From the NCBI GenBank assembly GCA_014904985.1, contig MU129036.1, forward strand, positions 62,001 to 126,000: a stretch of DNA of 64,000 bases, given 5' to 3'. The notes under the pieces are model-generated. The model made no database searches. It was not told the DNA's origin and saw only the letters and a list, made by a program, of their open reading frames with translations. Source of the stretch: Hydnum rufescens UP504. Lineage: Eukaryota; Basidiomycota; Agaricomycetes; Cantharellales; Hydnaceae. This document shows, one piece after another, positions 46,187 through 57,400 of the stretch; within the stretch, counting starts at the first letter, position 1, and each line of letters opens with the position of its first letter. A program made the position numbers and the translations under genes.

Positions 46187-47942
46187 CTACCTCAAACTCT
46201 TCAGCGGCTGCGAAATTCCCAAGGTTTGGCATATGTCTGCGATAGTGGGGCGGCAAGCGGGCTCTGGATCCCAGCTGAGACCCAAGAATCCCAGATTATG
46301 CTCAGAAACGATGGTCCCAATCTTGTATGGCGATTCGCCTAGACAAATAGCGCGGATTATCGAGGGGGAAGTCTTATACCATATGAATGGGGGATCTCCG
46401 GTCATAATCTACAAGGAGCAGGATGGAATAAGAGTCGTGCCACATTGTCAGAAACCGTTAGGTACAAACCTCAGCATATGTGCACGCATATGCATATATG
46501 TCGCTCACAGGACTTCGGGATCCTGGATTGTCGTTCAATTGTTCTTGGGCCATGAAACGAATGGTGCCGCCCACATCGGAGGATGTGAAACCAGTCGGAC
46601 CACCATCCAGTACTACAGACAGGCCAAAATCACACAAGGCAGCGCGCCCATCCATTGCAATAAGAACGTTGACCTACAAAGACAGGTTAGAACGTATACA
46701 CTGTTCAGGGATCTGGGTATCGAACCCCTTTCAAGTCTCCATGGATGATCGGTGGATTTTGCTCGTGGAGATATCGGAGCCCGCTCGCCACATCTTCGCA
46801 CTAAGCACCTTCGTAAGGACACAAATGAGAGGTCATGAATGGACTTCGACATTACCAATGGCTCGCGTTGCACGTTGGGAAACCGTCGGATATATTGAAG
46901 AACATTACTGTGTGAGTACCATGGTGAAACGAGGCCAGGCCCCAATCTCCCTGAGACGGCGCCGAGAAGAGGTACGATGTTCGGATGGTTCAGCGACTTC
47001 CATACTCGCGCCTCCCGTTTCAGCCTCTACGGAACAGTCGTATCAATGGGATGCCAGCTGATGATGGTTTTACTATACTTTGAGGGTTTTATCGCGTTCA
47101 TTGTCCAGAGGTGGTACCCGAAGAATCTTCACGGCAACCTAGTTCAAGAGAAAGGCTGTAACGGACCCAAATATTCACAGGACAGGACTCTTGAGCCTAC
47201 TTTGTTCGAACTCCCTTGAGACTTCTTCCGATCAGCACGGAACACTAAGGAATATCCTCCAATGGCGACCAAAGACTTGTTGTGTATTTCACGAGTGATG
47301 TCAGGAACCTTGAAGTCAGGCAGGGGTTGCATATATTCCGCTGGGGAGTCGGGGACATTTCTGCGCTGGCAACAAAGCGAGCCCTGTGATCGAGTATCAC
47401 TCTCTCCCATGGAGTTTGACAAGGCCGAGTTCAAAGGGGTGGTGCTTGAAAATCGACGGGAGCCTTGGCAGGTGGATGCGGATTGCACATTTGACACAGA
47501 CTTGGAAGACAAACCCCAGCTTCCACTAGATCCGTCACCAGGAGGATGGGTGTGGCCTCCATTTGAACGGGAGTCACCAGTGCCGAAGGCAAGACTGTGG
47601 GGGGAAAGGGATTTATGAAGTGCCGGCGCCGTGGCTCGTGCCAGAAATCTGGCCGCATTGGAGTTTTGCCGCATGTCGTACCTGTCAAGTTCGTTTCTGC
47701 ATGAACAGATGCTGAATAAATTGCATTGTCACGACGGAAACGACGCACATAGATGAGACTGGACACCCCAAGCACAACTCGTTCGTTGGCTTGCTGGAGT
47801 CATCCGTAATGGCTTGCGCCCAGCTATTGGAATCCTTTCGGGGACGTTCCGAATTGAACGCAGAGGGGGGACTGGTTGATCGATGCGACAGCCTGGCCGA
47901 CGCGGCTGATAGTTCTCGCAAGCTGGCTTCCAGCTCCATCAT
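46187..47942 (-). CDS. TKL-type protein kinase, copy B
   Basis: Predicted serine/threonine or dual kinase of the expanded Agaricomycete TKL-like group. A Ser-rich N-terminal region starting at MMELEASLRELSAASARLSH (47942) leads over an intron to the linker with LPDFKVPDITREIHNKSLVA and GGYSLVFRADRKKSQG (Gly-rich loop-like). C-lobe parts: catalytic loop IIHGDLKG (about 46745-46765), ALCDFGLSVVLDGGPTGFTS, GGTIRFMAQEQLNDNPG, then MTGDPPFIWYKTSPSIIRAI and WDPEPACRPTIADICQTLGI to the stop at 46187. Some frame changes in the middle are not clearly introns, so activity is uncertain. It is divergent from copy C. Confidence 0.65.
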
Positions 47943-48612
47943 GTAGCTAAGTCTCTTCGGATGTGAGCCTTTTAGAGGACGATCTAATGCGGGGTTGGAG
48001 TTAAGTGTGTTGAGGTGGGCCTTGATATGTTTCGTATGCTAGAAACGAGGGAGATGACAAGGAGGGAGGGGGGATATGATGGCGAGGAAATATTGGGGGA
48101 CCCTATAGGAAGACGGACCAGATGTGTATTATGGCCGTATGGGATGTGGGTTACAGTGACAAGGCAACGTTGACAAGAGCCAGAGCTCATCGAAATGAGG
48201 GCCCAATCAAAGCGCAGCAAGGCGCTGTCGCGCGAAGCAGCTTTACGTTCGAGGTCCGAGGGGTATAGTATAGCTGGGGGGCGCGTACCTGAGTGCTGTA
48301 CATAACGCGCTACTGTAAACGCCTATCCCGGAGTTTGCAATTGATGTTTTCAGCAATTGCAGTTGAAATTAGTGATGCTGCGACTCGGCTCGACTCAACT
48401 GAATTGAGTCGAGTGGAGTCGCGGCAACACTAGTTGAAATATCGAACCAAAGCGCGCGGCTGGATGAAACGCTAGTTGGAGTGTCAGGGGTCTCACAATT
48501 GCGAAATGGTGTGCCTTGCTGTGCTTTTGATCGGGCCCGTCAGGCCGCCATTGTCTTGCCACTATAACCCACAACCCCCACAGAATCCGTCTGGTTCATC
48601 TTCTCGCGTCCG
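47943..48612. other. Divergent intergenic region of kinase copies B and C
   Basis: About 670 bp between two kinase genes pointing away from each other, so it may work as a shared promoter. It contains the hairpin at 48364-48437. No gene recognised inside it. Confidence 0.5.
48364..48437. repeat. Hairpin-forming element (about 30-bp arms)
   Basis: The left arm contains CGACTCGGCTCGACTCAA and the right arm TTGAGTCGAGTGGAGTCG, with a loop CTGAA near 48399-48403. The pairing extends outward, imperfectly, to TTAGTGATGCTG on the left and CGGCAACACTAG on the right. It looks like a small snap-back MITE or a TE end. Confidence 0.75.
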
Positions 48613-50174
48613 ATGGATCTCAGCGTCAACTCAACTTATCACCCTCCCTCCGCAGACGAACATTATCCAACGTTGACAATGCGTTCGTGCACGCCGCCCC
48701 CGCTAAATCCTGGAGGCCCTCAAGGCTCGCAGCTCAATCTAGCTTGTTCCATATGGATAAGGCTTACGGCACCTTGGCGACAAACGCTAATGAGGGTTGA
48801 CAACTACTTACCCTTTCCTTCAGGAGCAGCGTCCGTTCGCTGTTCTGGGGGGACCGTCGGCTGCTCCGATGGTGATGATGATGGTGATGGTGGTGGCGAT
48901 GCCCTATGCCCGGTCTGCCGGCAAATTGCTTCCGCCTCGTCAGACAAGACCACGAATCTGGAGACAGGTGTGGATGTCCCCAACTCCTTCCTGTCAAATA
49001 ATACCCAATTCCTGCCTGACTTCGTAGTCCCTGACATCACTCGTGAAATACACAACAAGTCCTTGGTCGCCAGTGGAGGACATTCCTTGGTGTTCCGTGC
49101 TGATCGGAAGGCTCAAGGGAGTTCGAACAAAGTAGGCTCAAGAGTCCTATGAATATTTGGGTCCATTACAGCCTTTCCCTTGAACTAGGTTGCCGTGAAG
49201 ATTCTTCGAATACCACGTCTGGACAATGAAAGCGATAAAATCCTCAAGGTATTACAAACCATTATCAGATGGGATCCCATTGATACGACTGTTCCGTAGA
49301 GGCTGAAACGGGAAGCGCGAGTATGGAATTCGCTGAACCATCCGAACATCGTGCCTCTTCTCGGCGTCGTCTCAGGGAAATTGGGGCCTGGTCTTGTGAC
49401 GCCTTGGTACGCACATGGCAATATTCTTCAGTATCTCCGACGAGTTCCGAACGCGAGACGCGAGTCGCTGGTAATGTGAAGTCCTTTCGTGACTTCTCAT
49501 TTTGTGTTCTTACAAAAGTGCTTAGTGCGAAGATGTGGCGAGTGGGCTCCGATATCTCCACGAGCAAGATCCACCGATCATCCATGGAGACTTGAAAGGG
49601 GTTCGATACTCAGATTCCCTGACCACTATATACTCTCTAACCTGTTCTTGTAGGCCAACGTTGTTGTTGGATCCAATGGACGCGCTGCCTTGTGCGATTT
49701 TGGCCTGTCTGTAATATTGGACAGTGCTCCGACTGGTTTCACGTCTTTCGTCGTTGGCAGTACACTACGTTTTAAAGCTCCAGAGGAATTTGCCGAGGAT
49801 CTGGAAGGTGGAAGTATTCCCAGAGATGTTTACTCCTATGCGTGCATATACGCTCAGGTCTGCACTCCCTCCACTATTGCAATTAGTTGCAACTGTTGTG
49901 ATTGGTTGCGATTCTCACTCCCTATCCATCTCCATAGACCATGACCGGAGACCCACCGTTCCATTGGCATAGGACCGACCCTCTGATAATGCACGCTATC
50001 TGTGGGGGCGAACTTCCGTACAGAATTGATTCCATCATTTCACGTCATAATCTTGGATTCCTGGAGCCGAGCTGGGATGCTGATCCCACTTGTCGCCCCA
50101 CCATGTCAAAGATATGTGATACCTTGGGAATTCCCGAAGTGTTCTCTATCTCTCATAACTCCCGCTTCTGGTAG
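48613..50174 (+). CDS. TKL-type protein kinase, copy C (catalytic motifs present)
   Basis: Best preserved kinase copy. N-terminal low-complexity region (48613-48990), linker LPDFVVPDITREIHNKSLVA, Gly-rich loop-like GGHSLVFRAD, intron, then VAVKILRIPRLDNESDK with the ATP-binding lysine (49190-49250). Next come NSLNHPNIVPLLGVVSGKLG and TPWYAHGNILQYLRRVPNAR, catalytic loop IIHGDLKGANV split by an intron (about 49589-49660), ALCDFGLSVI, and MTGDPPFHWHRTDPLIMHAI, WDADPTCRPTMSKICDTLGI to the stop. HGD replaces HRD, as in many fungal TKL-like kinases, while the catalytic Asp, the DFG Asp and the Asn are kept. Divergent partner of copy B. Confidence 0.72.
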
Positions 50175-51202
50175 ACCCAGACAGCCGCTGTACGAATTCC
50201 TGACCTGAAGATTTCCTTTACTTGTGTTGGAGTGAGGGGATACGGAAGTCGCCGGGTGCGACTGGTTACTTCGCCAATCTACCTTTGGACCTTGCAGCCA
50301 AGTTTCACCGGCGGTCCTTTGCGTCTTTGGCTCTGGCACCACCGGCATTCGAACATGATTTACTTCACATTATTCCTTTTTCATGTAGTCTGTGACCTCC
50401 TGTAAATACACGGGCTACAAAATATCAAGGAGTTTCTCTGTGTTCTTCCCATTGTTGCCTCTATTCACCTGAGCATTTGAGGCTCACCGATCTCTCGAAT
50501 TCGTCCTCACCTGCTTAGTAATCAGGGGGAGTTCTCGCTTGAATACCATAAACCCTTGGGTACCTTTATTAATGCCATCCCTGATTCAGCGCTATGTCAC
50601 CCTGATGCAGTGCTGCATGTAAAACTTGATTTTCCCGTGATTGTTTTCTAATGAAATTCCCCCCATCCCTTTGTCGTAAATTTTGGGCCGTAGGGGGACT
50701 TCTGATAAAATATATGTAGAGCACTTGTAAAATTTTCTCCTTTGGATAGTTCCGACCCAACTTTGTTGTGGCTTTGATGCCACGGCGGTCACATCTCAGA
50801 CTCGGCCGGGCTCCCAATGTTCTGGCTCTGCATTGTGAGGGCAATGATGAGAAAAAGCACATGTTTTGGCCTCAAGATGCTGTTGGATTTACACTCGGTG
50901 TCAGTGGACGGGTCATGATTCAGCGGGGAAAATACACAATGTATGTACCGTAAATATATAGGGGTTAGAGGGCGATAAATCGCCCAGGGTAACAATGCGG
51001 GGCTACCACAACCGCCGATAAGGCGCCTCACCAAAGTGCCGATAGAGCATTGGGTGTCAGCTGACCTCCGAGTCGGCTGCTACCTCTGAGTATCCTTCGG
51101 CGCCTCCGATAGACCTCGGTCGGTGCCTTCGGCACCTCGGACTTGTCTGCGGACTTACACCGCCAACAGATGCCTGTCTCGGTTGCCTCTGAAACTATAC
51201 AA
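50175..51202. other. Spacer with GC-rich palindromes
   Basis: No gene supported over about 1 kb. Features seen: a perfect 16-nt palindrome GGGCGATAAATCGCCC at 50970-50985 and a hairpin GGTGCCTTCGGCACC at 51122-51136 within a CpG-rich stretch (about 50990-51180). This marks the change from gene-bearing to repeat-rich DNA. Confidence 0.5.
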
Positions 51203-51537
51203 TAGGGGGTTTCACACAGCCCAAATTGTTCCCAAATTGCTCCCAAACAGCATAGCCAAATGAGATTTGAGAGTTTCACAAAAACTGATTTGAGTGTGAT
51301 TTGAAAAGTGATTTGGAGCTACCTGAGCCCCAAATCACTTTTCAAATCACTCTCAAATCCATTTTTGAATTGAAAAGTGAAAATTTGGACACTTTTGAGA
51401 AGTGATTTGGAGCTCAGGTGGCTCCAAATCCATTTTCAAATCACTCGCAAGTCAGTTTTTGGGAAACTCCCAAATCTCATTTGACTACAGTATTTGGGAG
51501 CTATTTGAGAGCAATTTGTGGTGCATGAAACCCCCTA
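51203..51537. mobile_element. Hairpin MITE with TAGGGGGTTTCA ends
   Basis: The left end TAGGGGGTTTCA (51203-51214) and right end TGAAACCCCCTA (51526-51537) are perfect inverted repeats. Interior sequence is made of repeated AAATCACTTTTCAAATCACT-like blocks in both orientations, so most of the 335 bp can fold on itself. There is no ORF. A TA target duplication is possible but is part of the end sequence. Confidence 0.82.
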
Positions 51538-51827
51538 ATGCCTAAAAGGCTGTACTAATAGCACTCTCCAACAAAGGACCTGTGTCACTCTTTGATTTGA
51601 GATGTGGCAGTTGTGGAAGGCTGTGCACTGTCAAAGCCACAATGGAGTTGGCGGAGCTATCCGAATGAGAAAAATTTGATAGTGCCCTACATATGTAGTC
51701 GTATGGCGATTTGGAGTGGTAATGAGCCTTATTGTACAGACATCTTGGATTCATGTGGTGATTCTCATTCTCCAGGAGGCTTGTAAACAGGTTTGGTACA
51801 CTTGGGTGGATTAAGGCCTTGTTTGAT

Positions 51828-52090
51828 TACTGTATGCACACAAAGTCTAACAATCTGTCACATCACAAAATAGAAAAAGTTGCTTCCACAGATAACAATC
51901 CAGTCACATTGCCATGGGGGCATTGCTATCTAGATCGGGTGTCACCCTCAGAAAATTGGACACTGAATGAGGTTCTGAGGTTACTGTATGTGTGCAGAGT
52001 CTAACAATCTGTCCTGGGGGCCATTGCTACCTAGATCGGGCACTAGATTGTGTCACACTCAGAAAAATTGGACCACTGAGAACAACTGGC
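51828..52090. repeat. Imperfect direct duplication, about 110-150 bp
   Basis: Blocks AGTCTAACAATCTGTC, GGGGGCATTGCTATCTAGAT and CAGAAAATTGGA at 51845-51970 recur in the same order as AGTCTAACAATCTGTC, GGGGGCCATTGCTACCTAGA and CAGAAAAATTGGA at about 51997-52073. The first copy has extra sequence after CTGTC. No gene recognised here. Confidence 0.75.
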
Positions 52091-52739
52091 TATTTCTGGG
52101 AGCTTTTTGTAGACACTCGATGCTCAAAATTTTCCAAGAATGGGACGTTCAAGATGGGAAAAGGGGCAAAAAGTACCTTTTTTTTTGGATCCAAGGGGCC
52201 CTTGAGCTCGCCAGGGTCCCTTCCATTGCTAGTGTCACACGTCCTCAGGCCACCCATTGCTGGGTTAACTCAGATGACTGTTGTTGTTGTAGGTGGTTAT
52301 TGGCTACAGCGTATTAAGAGTCACATGCCTGTTTGTGGGCCCCTCTCTGCTCTTCTGGCCCATTCTAGGGCCGACCCCTTTTACTATATCAGTAGCAGTG
52401 GCAAGCGCCAGTCCCCGACTCATTGCAACTAAGTGAATCTGCGGTCTTAGTCATGCAAATAGTAGGGAATAATGTCTGTTTTCTTAAGTCTGTGAAAGGG
52501 TCATGATAGCTCTGATTGGGTGGTAAGGTACAAAGAAGGTACAAAGTTGCATGTAGAAAGATGACTGTACAAGAAAGAAGATGCTAGATAGTGTCTCTGA
52601 ATGGTGAAGGGCATGAAATTGAGACTGGGAGATGAGGGTAAGTTGTGCATACCAGCACTTCCTCAATTCTCTACCTTGGGATTTGTATGTTGAAGGAGTG
52701 ACATATGTAGGGCTGTCATTTGAGGTAGCCATAGTTTCA

Positions 52740-54118
52740 TCATTGATTGGCATATTGTGGTGGCCTTGGTTCAGTGTGATAGATCGGGTGGTAGAGGTAG
52801 ATGCATGTGAAGAAGTCGGGTGTGAAGTACGAGTGCGAGGTGCTGTGTGAGAAATGGAAACATAGTCGTCGGAATCTGTTCCTAAGTGTTTCCATTTCAT
52901 AGGGGATGGCTTTGGAGAGACATAGACTGTGATCTGTGGATGAGGTGAAAATTATCATGAGCGGTATATGGACCAAGTGTGTGTGTGAGTGACATACTGG
53001 TGTGAGGTCAACATGTCCAATTCGGACAATGTCCTCAGGGATAATGACTATTTCGACACCTGGTGGGCCTACTGAAGCAGTGACACAGCCAGTACAGCGA
53101 ATAACGTCTCCCCTAAGCAGCAAATCATTGCCATCAAAGGTAATTGTTTCGAGAGATCCAGATTCGGTTTCAGTGAGTATGGTTGGGCGATAAGGATGAA
53201 CTTGATATGGAGCAGAAGACAATATAGTTGCAGCTGTGGCTGCGAGCACAGTTGGATGGGTGGGAAGTGAAGCGGCCAATGCGCCTTGTTCGTATTTTGC
53301 TGCATCACACTTGGTCATAAAGAGATCATGTGATAAATTGAAAGCCTGGGCAGGGGTGTCGGTTGTTGCATTGTTCCATGATTTCGTAATGAGAGATCCA
53401 TTGGGATTACCAGAACCAGCAGCAACACCATTGGCAGCAACTGTGGTGGCAAAGTGAGGCATGCGCCTGAATGACCTTTCAATGGCCTGTCTGAGTGTCA
53501 GTGGATATGCATGTGGATTAATAGAATCTGAAACAAACAGCAAGATCAGGCCAAAGAGGGGCTCCATGAAGGGCAAAGGTGATTTTGGGCTGGAAGCCGG
53601 CCAATGTGTATCTTTGGAAGCAAAAAGTCAGAAATGGTCATTGTAACAGTGGAAAAATATACGTTTTGGCATTTGGAGACAGTCCGGGAGGAGGAGGCCC
53701 AACTTTGTTAAAGTGTAGATTCCCACATGGTGATGCAGCAGAGTACAGGAGCAGTGCAATAAAGTTGACAGTGATAGGCTCATTGACATCACCAAATTTA
53801 GAGTCGGCCATGTACTGGAGCTGGAACAAATGAGTGAGAACACTGCCAAATATGTAGGTGAAGTGGTGAACAAACCTCAGCATCAAGGTGGACTGCAGTG
53901 TCTCCACCACCTCTAGTGACAAACCACTTGACCAAGGTGTTCTGTGTACCTGAAGCACCCGATATCTCCTCTTCACCACATAGGGCATTTGCAACCACAG
54001 AGAGAGGGATGGTCCCAGGAAGGTTTTCAACACCAGGAGATGTTAGTAAAGTCAAGAATTCATCCTCAGACATGTGCTGGCAAGCTTCAAAAGTAAGTTG
54101 AGGGGGGAGGGATTCCAT
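52740..54118 (-). CDS. Unknown protein, two or three exons, upstream of the copia insertion
   Basis: I do not recognise this gene. From 54118 it reads MESLPPQLTFEACQHMSEDE, FLTLLTSPGVENLPGTIPLS, then KWFVTRGGGDTAVHLDAE. An intron of 55 nt leads to LQYMADSKFGDVNEPITVNF and HFNKVGPPPPGLSPNAKTYI. A stop TGA follows LLQ unless spliced, and a long piece begins near 53576 with EPLFGLILLFVSDSINPHAY, AIERSFRRMPHFATTVAANG, LRGDVIRCTGCVTASVGPPG and VEIVIIPEDIVRIGHVDLTP. The proteins's C-terminus near 52740 may be intron read-through. It lies in the repeat-rich right arm with the helicase and deubiquitinase-like genes and could be cargo of the same element. Confidence 0.5.
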
Positions 54119-54206
54119 GTCTGTCAGCCTGAGGGGTAGAGAGTGCAGCTGGCAGATATTTGATTGAATTTGGAGGACTAGTGGCATGGTCAGCAGGTAT
54201 AGTGCA

Positions 54207-54438
54207 TGTTGAGACGTGGTAAGGCACCATGAACCAATCTGGTACATGCCGAGGCAAGCCCTCGGCTCTTTCCCTCAGTTGTCTATCCCATCTCGGGCGA
54301 CACTGAGGTAAAGTCGCATTTGCCACAACCCACATTATATATCACTTATACATACCTTGTATAGTTCCCGCCTCATTAGGTAATATACAATACAGTTGTC
54401 TATCCCATCTCGGGCGACACTGAGTTCCCGCCTCATTA
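54207..54438 (+). repeat. Copia 5' LTR
   Basis: Starts TGTTGAGACG and ends CCTCATTA. The LTR has internal repeats: TTGTCTATCCCATCTCGGGC and GTTCCCGCCTCATTA each occur twice. It differs from the 3' LTR at seven positions, all CpG transitions. Confidence 0.95.
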
Positions 54439-54484
54439 GGTTATGGGCCCATTATAGTGGCATAGACTCAACCTGCCTGACACC

Positions 54485-57400
54485 ATGACAACCTCGGAAT
54501 CCACTGAGAGCAAATCACGGATCCCGCACCTCACAAGCACAAATTTCCCGATATGGAAAGTACGAATTATGGCCAAAATACGAACACTCGGTGCTACACA
54601 GATCCTCTCGGGAAAGGAAACCTGCCCTTCACCCTCCGCTCCATACACACCCAGCACCCTCATATCAGAGGAAGCACATGACCATGCTGCTGCAAAGTGA
54701 CTTGCAGACATCATGCTATGGACAAAGCAAGATGCAGATGCCTTCAACCTGATTGTTGAACTTGTAGATGACAATATGATCACCCAGTTTGATGACAAAG
54801 CCACCTCGGCAGAGATCTGGAAGACTGTACTCTCAGTCAACCATGACACCCACTCCAGTGTCACTGCTTTCTACATCAAAATTGGGATTATCGAACGAAA
54901 ATACATTGATGGCACTCCGATAGCAGACCACATCGGCTGGATATGCACGGAAAATCAACGACTACTAGGCATGAAAAAGAGCCTTGATGACGAATTCTTA
55001 GCCCTCCTCCTACTCCATTCTCTCCCAAAAATGGAAACCTGGGCACGATTCATATCAAACACCATTGAAGCTACCTCCGACACTGTCCCCTTGACAGTCA
55101 CACATGTCGAGTCACGCCTACTCCATGCTGAGTCCCTGCTACAGGATGACCCAATCCATGGGCAATCTGCACTCGCTATAGCAGCCCGGCAAGCCCTGGC
55201 TACCCAGGCAAAAACAAAACCATCCTGACTCTGCACGAACTGCAAGAAGGGCCCGCACAAGGCTGAGGACTGCCGAGGGGTGGGCAGGGGAAAATTCGGA
55301 GTTCCTTTTGACAAACCTCCGAAAGCTACAGCCACCGAAGCCACACCTCCCGTGGCTGCATATGCATGACCAAGTCCATACAGTGGTTCACCACATGTAT
55401 TTACCGCATCAGTAAATGACAATAAACCCCGAACCAATGTGAATCTAGCAACCCACCAGCCACTCAATGACATACTCATTGACTCTGGGTGCTCATGTCA
55501 TATATCACCACGCCGTGACTGGTTTGACAATTCCACCTTCACCCTCCTCGACAAACCCATCAAAATTGACCTCGGTGATGCCTCCTCCATCTCAGCCACA
55601 GGTATCGGAACAATCTACCTGGAACTCAATGTGAATGGGACTACTACCCAGGGCTATGTCGAGAATGTCCTGTATGCTGAGCACATGGCCACTACCCTCC
55701 TATCTGTGGCAGATCTCACCAAACGCAAGCACAGCCTCACTTTTGACAATGACCGATGCGATATAATATCAAAGTCATCCAACAGACTAGTTGGAGTAGC
55801 ATCGAGGCGTGGACCAAGTAACCTTTACCGCCTACTCGCCAGAGTGATCCACAACCCCACATCAGCCAATACCGCTACTAGCCGCTCAATCGACATAAAC
55901 ACACTCCACCGTAGACTTGGTCATCTAGGCTATGAGAATGTACGGCAATTAATCAATCAGGGGATGGTCAAAGATATCGATAAACTCACTGGAATCCAAA
56001 AATTCTGTGAAGCATGTGCCATAGGGAAGTCCCACAGACTGGCATTCCCAAACAGCAAAACCACCACCTCAGGCATACTCGACCTCATCCACTCTGATGT
56101 CTGTGGTCCACTCCCACCATCAATCGGAGGCAAATGATATTTTGTCACTTTCACAGACAACTACTCCCGGCGGAAGTTCCTATTCCCCATGTCAGCCAAA
56201 AGCAAAGTTTTCTCAACCTTCCGAGAATTCAAGGCCTCCATTGAGAAAGAAACAGGATGAAAAATTAAGACCCTCCGAAGCGACAATGGAGGTGAATACA
56301 CTTCCCTACAATTCCAACAATACCTTGCCACTGAAGGCATTACTGCCCAAACGTCTACCCCCTACACTCCTGAACAGAATGGACTATCAGAGCGGAACAA
56401 CCGAACAATTATCGAGAAGATTAGACCAATGCTCAAAGCAGCAGGAATGTCGAACGGTTTCTGGGCAGAGGCTGCCCTGATGGCTACATACCTTGGAAAT
56501 GTCTCACCTCACTCAGCATTGGAAAATAAAACACCAATGGAAGCATGGTCCAACAAGCGCCCTTATATCCTTGGGATCCATGAATTTGGAACCATCGCAT
56601 ACATCCACATTCCAAAGGAACTCCGAAAGAAATTGGATGACAAAAGCGATAAATGCATCCTACTAGGATATGCAGTTGGAACCAAAGCATACCGCTTATG
56701 GCGGACCAGAGACCGACGCATCATCATATCTCGCGACATCCTATTCAATGATGGAAAATACCTACATGATGCACCAGATGAACCACCGATCCTACAAGAT
56801 ATTTGGCCAGTTGATAGCCCCGACACCAGTGAGGAGACTCACCTTACTGACCCTGAGCCTGAAACCGAGCCCACACCTGAGCCTGAACCCGAACCCATAC
56901 CTGAGCCCGAGCCCAAGCCCATGCCTGAGCCTGAGCCCAACCCAGAACCTGCCCCCACACGACCTCGCTGAGACCGCCGACCACCCACCTGGCGGCAAAA
57001 TGACATCAATAATGCCACTAGTGAGGGAGATTACCACCGAGCAGCTGGCTATATGGGCGAGGACCCAAACACAGCTACTGTGGAAGCGATATCCATGCGT
57101 GAACACAACACATTCGCACTCCAAGCAATGACCTCCTCACTGAGCTTTGATGAGCCACGCAGCTACAAAGAGGCCATGAGAGGCAACAGAGCCGACGAAT
57201 GGCAGAAGGGTATCGAGGATGAAATGCAATCACTATACGAAAATAACACATTCAAGGTCATCCAACACAAGGATGTACTGCCAAACCGCAAACTCGTTGG
57301 CAGCAAACTCGTCTTCAAACTGAAACGAGATGCCGAAGGGAACATCACACGATACAAAGCTCGACTAGTGGCCCAAGGTTTCAGCCAAATACCCGGAATC

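Noticed and set aside
56840..56970. Pro-Glu repeat region as an independent antifreeze- or TonB-like gene
   Set aside because: It is the low-complexity linker between integrase and reverse transcriptase of the copia polyprotein, in the same frame.
56792..57124. Minus-strand open frames antisense to the copia and to the AP-2 and kinase genes
   Set aside because: They mirror codon structure of the real genes on the other strand and carry no domain of their own.
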